From Lachnospiraceae bacterium (GTDB taxonomy: Bacteria; Bacillota; Clostridia; Lachnospirales; Lachnospiraceae), in assembly GCA_017938405.1 (NCBI GenBank), contig JAGBBP010000047.1, forward strand, positions 45,371 through 109,370: a DNA stretch of 64,000 nucleotides, written 5' to 3'. Below the pieces are notes generated by a model that saw only the letters and a program-made list of their open reading frames with translations, ran no database searches and was not told where the DNA came from. A program made the position numbers and the translations under genes. Shown here one piece after another: positions 33,316 to 40,533 of the stretch (position 1 is the stretch's first letter; each line of letters begins with the position of its first letter).

Positions 33316-33346
33316 GGCTGCCGCAGGTAATTGTGGCAGCCTTTTT
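33316..33346 (+). terminator. Terminator of the two-component genes
   Basis: A 10-bp stem GGCTGCCGCA (33316-33325) with 33332-33341 (one G-T pair) followed by TTTTT. Confidence 0.85.
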
Positions 33347-33369
33347 CTGTGCCCTTTGAATTAAGAATA

Positions 33370-33596
33370 GAACCACCGGATTGAAAAAGATTTTTCGAAC
33401 TTTGAGTAGGATATTAGACTTTCTTATTGCTCCGTAAGCAATCAGCAACGACCGGACACGAGGTCCGGGCGAGCCCGCCATAAGGCATGGATGCCGCATC
33501 AGGGCGGTTGCGTCACTTTATAAAATACTTCTCCGGAGTAATTAGAAAGACTTATATCCGTATCACGAGAGAAAAACTTTTTCAATCCGGTGGTTC
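33370..33596. repeat. Structured repeat element, copy 2
   Basis: A 227-bp palindromic element in reverse orientation to copy 1. Outer arms are a perfect 20-bp inverted repeat (33370-33389 with 33577-33596) that has no sequence in common with copy 1's outer arms. The inner 26-bp arms (33409-33434 with 33534-33559) and the central 50 bases (about 33470-33519) are almost identical to copy 1. The internal hairpin is CCGGAC/GTCCGG where copy 1 has CTCAAAC/GTTTGAG. Confidence 0.85.
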
Positions 33597-33619
33597 TTAC
33601 TGTAAGCTAAAAGGCACAG

Positions 33620-33653
33620 AAAAGGGCTACCTGCTTTGTTTGGCGGGCAACCC
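33620..33653 (-). terminator. Minus-strand terminator of the dCMP deaminase gene
   Basis: An imperfect stem between 33624-33634 and 33643-33653 with TTTT on the minus strand (33623-33620), just downstream of the minus-strand stop. Confidence 0.6.
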
Positions 33654-33660
33654 TATAACT

Positions 33661-34140
33661 TTACAACGGTATCGTCACCAACCGGTTAATCGGCTGGTAC
33701 TTTCGGTAGGTGATTCCGGCAGAATCAAACATCCGCTTGGAAGCCTTTACGGAGTCGGTTTCCGCGTATTTGTCCGAGTGATAGATAACCTCGGAGATGC
33801 CGGTCTGGATAAGAGCCTTGGTACATTCGTTACACGGGAACAGGGTGGTGTAGACTTTCGCTCCCCGCATGTTGACACCGGTGTAGTTTAAGATGGCGTT
33901 TAACTCCGCGTGGCACACATAGAAGTACTTGGTTTCCAATGCGCTTCCTTCCCGCTCCCACGGATATTCGTCGTCGGAACAGCCCATCGGCATGCCGTTG
34001 TAGCCCACGGACAGTATTTTATTGTCCTGACTGACGATGCAGGCGCCTACGCTGGTATTCGGGTCCTTGCTTCGCATGGCGGAAAGCATGGCGATTCCCA
34101 TAAAGTATTCATCCCATTTTAAGTAATCCTGTTTCTTCAT
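33661..34140 (-). CDS. comEB: dCMP deaminase family protein (ComEB-like)
   Basis: A 159-residue zinc deaminase expected to convert dCMP to dUMP. Zinc-site motifs are CHAELNAILN (H-A-E) and PCNEC (P-C-x-x-C); the YNGMPMGCSDDE loop is typical of dCMP deaminases. I start at 34140 because AGGAGG lies directly upstream on the minus strand; the open frame continues further but has no site and atypical composition. It complements the cdd salvage gene at 22.3 kb. Confidence 0.9.
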   Translation of the reverse strand: MKKQDYLKWDEYFMGIAMLSAMRSKDPNTSVGACIVSQDNKILSVGYNGMPMGCSDDEYPWEREGSALETKYFYVCHAELNAILNYTGVNMRGAKVYTTLFPCNECTKALIQTGISEVIYHSDKYAETDSVKASKRMFDSAGITYRKYQPINRLVTIPL

Positions 34141-34150
34141 AGCTCCTCCT

Positions 34151-34496
34151 AGATACTTTGTCTGTCGTACATGTCGTGCAGCCCCTGCTTTCTTGCGGTG
34201 GGCCTTGCACGGAGCGATAAACCATAGCGATACCTTCTTTAAATTCAGTTTATCACAGTGTATGAAATCCTGCAATTTCTTTTTGATATTTTGATAAAAA
34301 ATAGACCGGGGGAGGGAATAGAAATTGTAGAAAGTGCCTTTTCTTTTGAAAATCTGAAATTTTGACAAAAAAGGTATAGACGAAATCGGATTTTTGTGAG
34401 AAAATAGAAAAAGAGTGTGCGCAGTGTGTGGAATCGGTTTGTTAAAGAAATCACATTCTCCACAGGATGCATGCACTAATATTGCAAGATGTATTG
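34151..34496. other. Divergent intergenic region
   Basis: A 346-bp AT-rich gap between comEB (minus) and the Fe-S gene (plus). A TTGACA stands at 34362-34367 but without a well-spaced -10, so I leave the promoter undecided. No gene is supported. Confidence 0.4.
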
Positions 34497-34510
34497 AAAG
34501 GAGTCTAGGC

Positions 34511-35203
34511 ATGATTTATTCACACGAAGTAGAAAAGATGTGCCCGGTAGCACAGGGCGTACATCACGGAGCAGCTCCGATTCCGGAGGAAGCAAAGTGG
34601 GTACAGGCAAAGGAAGTTAAGGATATTTCCGGTTTGACACACGGTGTCGGCTGGTGTGCTCCGCAGCAGGGTGCATGTAAGCTGACCTTAAATGTAAAGG
34701 ATGGTATTATCCAGGAAGCATTGGTTGAGACCCTCGGTTGCTCCGGTATGACCCATTCCGCAGCTATGGCTTCCGAGATTTTACCGGGTCTTACGGTAAT
34801 GGAAGCATTAAACACCGACCTTGTATGTGACGCTATCAACACCGCTATGAGAGAGCTCTTCTTACAGATCGTTTACGGTCGTACCCAGAGTGCATTCTCC
34901 GAGGACGGTCTTCCGATCGGTGCAGGTCTTGAGGACCTTGGTAAGGGTCTTCGTTCCCAGGTTGGTACCATGTACGGTACCTTAAAGAAGGGTCCGCGTT
35001 ACCTTGAGATGGCAGAAGGCTATGTAACCGGTATCGCTCTTGATGCTGATGACCAGATCATCGGTTATCAGTTCGTAAACCTTGGTAAGATGACGGATTT
35101 CATCAAGAAGGGTGACGATCCGAATACCGCTTACGAGAAGTCTAAGGGTCAGTATGGTCGTGTGGCAGACGCTGTCAAGATTATCGACCCGAGAGAGGAA
35201 TAA
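34511..35203 (+). CDS. Iron-sulfur cluster assembly scaffold-like protein
   Basis: A 230-residue protein with an IscU/NifU-N-like stretch: GACKLTLNVKDGIIQEA, TLGCSGMTHSAAMASEILPG and DLVCDAINTAMRELF, holding the conserved cysteines. It carries an N-terminal segment with further cysteines (MCPVAQG, GWCAPQQ). It is always seen paired with the GGGtGRT protein that follows here 28 bp downstream. The role of the pair is not established; cluster assembly is inferred from the fold. Codon choice is strikingly uniform (GGT, CGT, TCC), a sign of high expression. ATG 34511 follows AAAGGAG. Confidence 0.8.
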   Translation: MIYSHEVEKMCPVAQGVHHGAAPIPEEAKWVQAKEVKDISGLTHGVGWCAPQQGACKLTLNVKDGIIQEALVETLGCSGMTHSAAMASEILPGLTVMEALNTDLVCDAINTAMRELFLQIVYGRTQSAFSEDGLPIGAGLEDLGKGLRSQVGTMYGTLKKGPRYLEMAEGYVTGIALDADDQIIGYQFVNLGKMTDFIKKGDDPNTAYEKSKGQYGRVADAVKIIDPREE

Positions 35204-35231
35204 TCTAAAATAAATCAGGAGGATACATATC

Positions 35232-36242
35232 ATGGCTTTGTTTGAATCATATGAAAGAAGAATTGACAAAATCAATGCTGTATTAAAAGAGTACGGCATC
35301 GCTTCCATTGAAGAAGCTGAGAAGATTACGAAGGATGCCGGTCTGAACGTTTATGATCAGATTAAGGGCATTCAGCCGATTTGCTTCGAGAACGCTTGCT
35401 GGGCTTACATCGTAGGCGCTGCAATCGCAATCAAGAAGGGCTGCAAGAAGGCAGCAGACGCTGCAGCAGCAATCGGTGAAGGTTTACAGGCATTCTGTAT
35501 TCCGGGTTCCGTAGCAGACACCCGTAAGGTAGGTCTCGGTCACGGTAACCTTGGTAAGATGCTCCTTGAGGAAGAGACCGACTGTTTCTGCTTCTTGGCA
35601 GGTCACGAGTCCTTCGCAGCAGCTGAGGGCGCAATCGGTATCGCAGAGAAGGCAAACAAGGTTCGCCAGAAGCCGCTCCGTGTTATCTTAAACGGTCTCG
35701 GTAAGGACGCAGCACAGATCATTTCCCGTATCAACGGTTTCACCTATGTAGAGACCCAGTACGATCCGTACACCAACGAAGTAAAGGAAGTATTCCGTAA
35801 GGCTTACTCCGACGGTCTTCGTTCCAAGGTTAATTGTTACGGCGCAAACAGCGTTCCGGAAGGCGTTGCAATCATGTGGAAGGAGAACGTAGACGTTTCC
35901 ATTACCGGTAACTCCACCAACCCGACCAGATTCCAGCATCCGGTAGCAGGTACCTACAAGAAGGAAAGAAACGAAGCAGGTAAGAAGTACTTCTCCGTAG
36001 CAAGCGGCGGCGGTACCGGACGTACCCTTCATCCGGATAACATGGCAGCAGGTCCGGCTTCCTATGGTATGACCGATACCCTTGGTCGTATGCACTCCGA
36101 TGCACAGTTCGCAGGTTCCTCTTCCGTTCCGGCTCACGTAGAAATGATGGGTCTCATCGGTGCAGGTAACAACCCGATGGTTGGTATGACCGTAGCTGTT
36201 GCGGTTTCTATCCAGGAAGCAGCTGAGGCTGGTAAGTTCTAA
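35232..36242 (+). CDS. GGGtGRT protein
   Basis: A 336-residue protein named after its conserved motif, seen here as ASGGGTGRTLHPDNMAAGP near residue 260. Other conserved parts are AWAYIVGAAIAIK near the start and NGLGKDAAQIISRINGF. The family occurs in anaerobic Firmicutes next to the scaffold-like gene, as here, and has no proven activity. Its codon usage is strongly biased like its partner's, implying abundant protein. AGGAGG is 8 bp upstream. Confidence 0.88.
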   Translation: MALFESYERRIDKINAVLKEYGIASIEEAEKITKDAGLNVYDQIKGIQPICFENACWAYIVGAAIAIKKGCKKAADAAAAIGEGLQAFCIPGSVADTRKVGLGHGNLGKMLLEEETDCFCFLAGHESFAAAEGAIGIAEKANKVRQKPLRVILNGLGKDAAQIISRINGFTYVETQYDPYTNEVKEVFRKAYSDGLRSKVNCYGANSVPEGVAIMWKENVDVSITGNSTNPTRFQHPVAGTYKKERNEAGKKYFSVASGGGTGRTLHPDNMAAGPASYGMTDTLGRMHSDAQFAGSSSVPAHVEMMGLIGAGNNPMVGMTVAVAVSIQEAAEAGKF

Positions 36243-36274
36243 GTTCGGATTATCTGAAACAGAATAGAAATAAG

Positions 36275-36310
36275 AAATGCCGTAAACCGAAATGGTTTGC
36301 GGCATTTTTT
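36275..36310 (+). terminator. Terminator of the scaffold/GGGtGRT operon
   Basis: A 14-bp stem (36275-36288 with 36294-36307; one G-T pair) and TTTTTT. Confidence 0.9.
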
Positions 36311-36338
36311 CTTGTGAGAAAGTCCGGTAATAATCCTT

Positions 36339-36385
36339 CCCCGACCTGCGTAAACTGTTACTATTACTATTTGCGCAGGTCGGGG
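36339..36385 (+). promoter_or_regulatory. Strong hairpin covering the DUF6512 ribosome site
   Basis: A perfect 12-bp stem CCCCGACCTGCG (36339-36350) with 36374-36385, loop 23. The GGGGGT at its 3' edge is the only Shine-Dalgarno-like sequence before ATG 36394, so the hairpin could mask it. The following GTATTTTT also fits a terminator. Confidence 0.55.
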
Positions 36386-36393
36386 GTATTTTT

Positions 36394-36909
36394 ATGAATG
36401 ATCTAAAAAAGTTTTGTGTCATAGGGTTTCTTATTACAACAGTGCTCGGAATCATTTCTCATTTCGTATACGATTGGACCGGAAGAGGTTTCTTAATCGG
36501 ACTGTTCTTTCCTGTAAATGAGTCTACCTGGGAGCATATGAAGCTGTTGTTCTTTCCCATGCTTTTGTTTGCCCTGGTGGCGGGAAAGCGAATGGAGCGG
36601 CAGTACCCCTGTATTTACAATGCCATGTTTACCGGGATTTTAGCAGGGCTTTTGCTGATTCCGACATTGTTTTATACCTACTCCGGTATCCTTGGATTCC
36701 ATGTGGCTTGGGTCAATATTGCAATGTATGTGATTAGTGTGCTGGTGGCATATCTGGTTGTGTATCGGGTGGCTCTTACTTGCAAGAATAAGGATTCCAA
36801 GGTGCTTCGAATCGTGATGTATGTCCTTGTAGTATTGTTTATGGTATTTACGGTTTATCCTCCGGATCTCGGTTTGTTTCAGGTACCGTCGCCGGAAGGG
36901 ATGCGGTAG
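36394..36909 (+). CDS. DUF6512 family membrane protein
   Basis: A 171-residue membrane protein with about five hydrophobic segments. The motif FFPVNESTWEHMKLLFFPML near residue 40 is the hallmark of the family, whose function is unknown. It starts only 8 bp after a strong hairpin and has no ordinary ribosome site, so it is probably expressed conditionally. Confidence 0.8.
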   Translation: MNDLKKFCVIGFLITTVLGIISHFVYDWTGRGFLIGLFFPVNESTWEHMKLLFFPMLLFALVAGKRMERQYPCIYNAMFTGILAGLLLIPTLFYTYSGILGFHVAWVNIAMYVISVLVAYLVVYRVALTCKNKDSKVLRIVMYVLVVLFMVFTVYPPDLGLFQVPSPEGMR

Positions 36910-36968
36910 CAGTCTTCTTCTTGGATTAAATGTAATCTAAGCAGTGAGACGAAAAAAAGTAAAAAAAC

Positions 36969-37035
36969 AAAGGTAAATAGTATTGACAAATAGGGTAAAT
37001 GCATGTTAATATAAAAGTAAGTTAAATTTACCTTT
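36969..37035 (+). promoter_or_regulatory. Lipoprotein promoter inside an AGGTAAAT operator
   Basis: TTGACA (36983-36988), 17 bp, TTAATA (37006-37011). AAAGGTAAAT (36969-36978) and its exact complement (37026-37035) bracket it symmetrically, and a third AGGGTAAAT lies at 36992-37000. This suggests a dedicated repressor. Confidence 0.65.
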
Positions 37036-37063
37036 TTGAACTGCATAAGAAACGGAGGATACC

Positions 37064-38431
37064 ATGATGAAGCACAAAGGATTTTATGTACTGGCAACGG
37101 CAATGCTGTTAGTTTTGGCAGCGAGCTGTAGGAAAGATGAAAATGAAAATCCGCAAAACCAGGGAACTGAGATAACAAATCAGGTAACGACCGTGACACC
37201 GGAGCCTACCGCTACGCCGGAGCCGACGGCCACACCTGCACCGACGGCCACACCAAAGCCTGCCAACTACATGGAGGAAAAGGGAATCGAAGTATTGGGA
37301 GCAGGAAGACATGGGGGTAAGGGGTATGTTGCAACTGGATTTGACGAAAACGGAGCACCGATTCTGGGTATTGCAGATTGCGAATATGTTTTTTCCGTGG
37401 TGAAAGAGGAAGATGAAGGAGGTGGCGGAACCAAGATTATTCATGTGACGTTGGACATGGTTCCTTATGTGAATAAGGACGGTGGATGGAGTACCTTTTT
37501 TTACAGTGGATTTGTGGACTTAAAGACCGGAAAGGCATATTCCCCTTTAGCGGATGAGTTGCAAACCGTGGTTTTGGAGCAGGGAGACGAAAGTCATATT
37601 TTACAGCTTCTTTATGAGTTTGAGCCACCGTCCATAACCCGTCCGTATTGTACGAATCGGTATACTCTGGTTTGTCCGTCGGATTATGGGGATGCAGGAT
37701 TTTATGTGGCCGGATGGGACCAGTCCACGGATGCGTATGTGGATAGAATCGATAGTTGGAAAAAATTACAGTTTATCCGCCATGGGGAGTCGGACATGCT
37801 GGTGTTCGGTGTAGACAAGGGACTGACTACCGAACCGGGGAAGAAAGAGGCAGACGGGGCGGAACTTGCGGAAGAGAATTATTTTGAGGAAAACGGTTTG
37901 ACTGCAAGAGGAGAAGGAAAGGTTACCTATCTGGGAACGGAAGCATACGAAAAACGGAATGAGGAGACTGGTATCTGGGACTTGATTTCGGTGGACGTTA
38001 AGGAAGTAGAGGTGGAGTTTTCTGTAACAGAGGAGTTGCAGGGAGACGGAATGAAGCAGATTGTTGGAAGATTCGGATATAAGGATGAACTGACTGAGAA
38101 CGAGTACCGGGGTGTTTCCGCAAAATCGGGTGTGATGGATAAACGAACCGGTTTAATCTATCCGGTAAGAACCTACGGTGCCGCAGAGCCGTTTGTAATC
38201 GAGAAGAATGGAGAGCTATTGTCCATATTGGTTGGAAGGAATTTTGAGGAAAAGGAAGACGGAAATGTTGATGTTTTGATTTCCGTGGTTTGTCCGGAAG
38301 ATTGTGAGGACTTTGTATTTTTCCTGACCGGAAATGACATGACGGAGGTAGTGGATTATTCAAAACCGGCAGAAGTAAAATCCATTCATGATTTGGAACA
38401 CGGCGAAACGGATTTGCTTTTCTTCCAATAA
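37064..38431 (+). CDS. Lipoprotein with TPxPTA linker
   Basis: A 455-residue lipoprotein: signal GFYVLATAMLLVLAASC with the lipid-bearing cysteine near residue 22, then a TPEPTATPEPTATP-type spacer (residues 44-66) and a long soluble domain of two similar halves (each has GKGYVATG/EGKVTYLG starts, an SPLADELQTV/YPVRTYG middle and a FVFFLTG or FYVAG end). The role is unknown. It stands alone with its own palindromic promoter. Confidence 0.8.
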   Translation: MMKHKGFYVLATAMLLVLAASCRKDENENPQNQGTEITNQVTTVTPEPTATPEPTATPAPTATPKPANYMEEKGIEVLGAGRHGGKGYVATGFDENGAPILGIADCEYVFSVVKEEDEGGGGTKIIHVTLDMVPYVNKDGGWSTFFYSGFVDLKTGKAYSPLADELQTVVLEQGDESHILQLLYEFEPPSITRPYCTNRYTLVCPSDYGDAGFYVAGWDQSTDAYVDRIDSWKKLQFIRHGESDMLVFGVDKGLTTEPGKKEADGAELAEENYFEENGLTARGEGKVTYLGTEAYEKRNEETGIWDLISVDVKEVEVEFSVTEELQGDGMKQIVGRFGYKDELTENEYRGVSAKSGVMDKRTGLIYPVRTYGAAEPFVIEKNGELLSILVGRNFEEKEDGNVDVLISVVCPEDCEDFVFFLTGNDMTEVVDYSKPAEVKSIHDLEHGETDLLFFQ

Positions 38432-38545
38432 TAGATGTAATAGAGCGTAGAATAGGGTGGGAAAAAAGAATGCTTGTATTTTCATTTTATCTATGATATG
38501 ATGAAAATAACAAAAGGAAAGGCGCAGTTTGCGTAAGGTGAGGCA

Positions 38546-38560
38546 ATGAGTAACAGATAG
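38546..38560 (+). CDS. Putative leader peptide MSNR
   Basis: ATG AGT AAC AGA TAG with AAGGTGAGG just upstream. It is too short for any function other than ribosome positioning in the attenuator. Confidence 0.45.
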   Translation: MSNR

Positions 38561-38742
38561 TTTTTTTGGAGCATGACAAACAGGATAGATAGAAGCCTAG
38601 GAGATAGGTTTGTTTGTGTATGCCGAAATCAGACTATCGCATTGAATTGACTGAGCCTTTTTAGAAGTGTTGTGCGGACCGTATGGTGCAGGAAGTTGCG
38701 CCGGGAGCGGACGCACAGACATAAAATAGGTTTGCTTTGTGT

Positions 38743-38778
38743 AAGTCTGCTTTCGGCAAAAGCAGGCTTATATTTTTT
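38743..38778 (+). terminator. Conditional terminator before the ABC-F gene
   Basis: An 11-bp stem (38743-38753 with 38759-38769; one G-T pair), loop CGGCA, then ATATTTTTT. Its left arm is the part taken up by the antiterminator. Confidence 0.82.
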
Positions 38779-38802
38779 GAAAGGCTTCGGTTAGGAGGCA
38801 GT

Positions 38803-40362
38803 ATGTTACAAATCAAAAATTTAACCATTACCCATAAAAAAGATTTACGTACCATTGTACAGAACTTTTCCCTTGTGTTAAACGACGGAGACAAGGCGGT
38901 GATGATCGGAGAGGAAGGCAACGGAAAGTCCACGGTATTAAAGTGGATTTACGACCCGGAGCTTATCGAAAACTACGCAGAAGGTGCGGGAGAACGCATT
39001 TTGAATAGGGAAAGGCTTGGGTATCTTGCCCAGGAATTACCGGCAGAGCATAAGGAGAAGACTTTGTATGAGTATTTTTCGGCGGAAGCAGCTTTTTGGG
39101 AGCAGACGCCGAAGGATTTGAGTAAAATGGCGGGAGAGTTCGGACTTTCTTCTGAGTTTTTCTACGGAGAGCAGAAGCTTTCTACCTTATCCGGCGGAGA
39201 GAAAATCAAAGCCCAGATGCTACGGCTTCTGATGACAGAACCGACGGTGCTGCTTTTGGACGAGCCTTCCAACGATATTGATATCGAGACCTTAGAATGG
39301 TTGGAAAAGTTTATCCTTGGATGGCCTCATATTGTACTTTACATATCCCATGATGAGACTTTAATTGAGCGTACCGCCAATATGGTCATTCACATGGAAC
39401 AGTTAAAGCGGAAGACAGAAAGCCGGTATACGGTGGCAAAGATGCCTTATACCCGGTATATTGAGGAACGAAAAGCCGGAATGGAGCGGCAGGAACGTCT
39501 GGCGCAGAATGACCGGAGAGAGAAGGAAATCCGTGATGAGAAAATACGGAAAATGGAGCAGAAGGTGGGAAGTGCTCTGGACAATATTTCAAAGGCGGAC
39601 CGGGACACCATCGGAAGACTGTTAAAAAAGAAGATGAAGGCCGTAAAAAGTATGGAAAAACGGTTTGAACGGGAAGACGAAGGAATGACCGAGATGCCGG
39701 AAACCGAGGAAGCAATTTTCTTTAAGTTAGGAGATAAGGAGTCTAAGGTTCCTGCGGGAAAGACGGTCATTGAGTACAGTCTGGATCGCCTTATGACGCC
39801 GGACGGGGAGCGGGTACTGGCAAGAGATATTAATCTTCTGGTGCGCGGTTCGGAGAAGCTTTGTTTTATCGGGAAAAACGGTGCAGGGAAGACCACACTG
39901 CTTCGGAAGATGGCGGAGGAACTTCTTGCCCGGACCGATATTCATGCGGAGTATATGCCGCAAAACTACGAAGAATTATTGGATCTTTCTATGACGCCGG
40001 TGGATTTTCTGGATACCACGGGAGAGAAGGAAGAGCGTACCCGGATTCGTACTTATCTCGGTTCCTTAAAGTATACCGCAGACGAAATGGACCATCCGAT
40101 GGCAGAGTTGTCCGGTGGTCAAAAGGCAAAAGTATTATTGCTTAAGATGAGCTTGTCCAAGGCAAACGTTTTGATTTTGGACGAGCCTACCAGAAACTTT
40201 TCCCCGTTGTCGGGAGGGGTTATAAGAAAGCTTCTCTCTGAATTTCCGGGGGCGATACTTAGTATTTCCCACGACCGAAAGTACATGGAGGAAGTGTGCG
40301 ATACCGTTTACCGGTTGACGGAGGATGGCCTTCGGAAGGAAGAAAAGGACTTGAGGGAATAG
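38803..40362 (+). CDS. ABC-F ribosomal protection protein
   Basis: A 519-residue twin-ATPase without membrane segments. First site: EEGNGKST, LSGGEKIKAQM, VLLLDEPSNDID. Second: GKNGAGKT, LSGGQKAKVLL, VLILDEPTRNFSP. The linker of about 90 charged residues between them is the part that enters the ribosome in antibiotic-resistance ABC-Fs (Vga/Lsa/CplR/VmlR types). The DEPTRNFSP form of the second Walker B is common in clostridial members. ATG 38803 follows AGGAGG. Resistance to lincosamides, pleuromutilins or streptogramin A is the likely phenotype (inference). Confidence 0.88.
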   Translation: MLQIKNLTITHKKDLRTIVQNFSLVLNDGDKAVMIGEEGNGKSTVLKWIYDPELIENYAEGAGERILNRERLGYLAQELPAEHKEKTLYEYFSAEAAFWEQTPKDLSKMAGEFGLSSEFFYGEQKLSTLSGGEKIKAQMLRLLMTEPTVLLLDEPSNDIDIETLEWLEKFILGWPHIVLYISHDETLIERTANMVIHMEQLKRKTESRYTVAKMPYTRYIEERKAGMERQERLAQNDRREKEIRDEKIRKMEQKVGSALDNISKADRDTIGRLLKKKMKAVKSMEKRFEREDEGMTEMPETEEAIFFKLGDKESKVPAGKTVIEYSLDRLMTPDGERVLARDINLLVRGSEKLCFIGKNGAGKTTLLRKMAEELLARTDIHAEYMPQNYEELLDLSMTPVDFLDTTGEKEERTRIRTYLGSLKYTADEMDHPMAELSGGQKAKVLLLKMSLSKANVLILDEPTRNFSPLSGGVIRKLLSEFPGAILSISHDRKYMEEVCDTVYRLTEDGLRKEEKDLRE

Positions 40363-40533
40363 GATTGTGTGGTCGTCCGAAAGAAAAAATAAATAACGGA
40401 TTCAAAAAGTCAAGCGGCGTTTTCCTGTGTATGTTATTGTATTCTTAAAGAGAAAGGAAAGTTGCCCGGTAAAGCAAGGGAAACTTGGAACCCACAGAGT
40501 GGAGGAGCATCTTACGAAAGCGCGGTGACGGAA

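Larger units (their letters stand above)
38500..38802 (+). promoter_or_regulatory. Attenuator leader of the ABC-F gene
   Basis: A roughly 300-base untranslated leader. A short reading frame (38546-38560) precedes two exclusive structures: an antiterminator, in which 38621-38634 pairs with 38745-38758 at 13 of 14 positions, and the terminator at 38743-38778. A ribosome stalled early by an antibiotic would favour the antiterminator. This is the known logic for several ABC-F resistance genes. Confidence 0.75.

Noticed and set aside
33487..33891. A 134-residue plus-strand frame starting in repeat copy 2
   Set aside because: It runs through the palindromic element and then antisense to comEB, and has no protein-like features.
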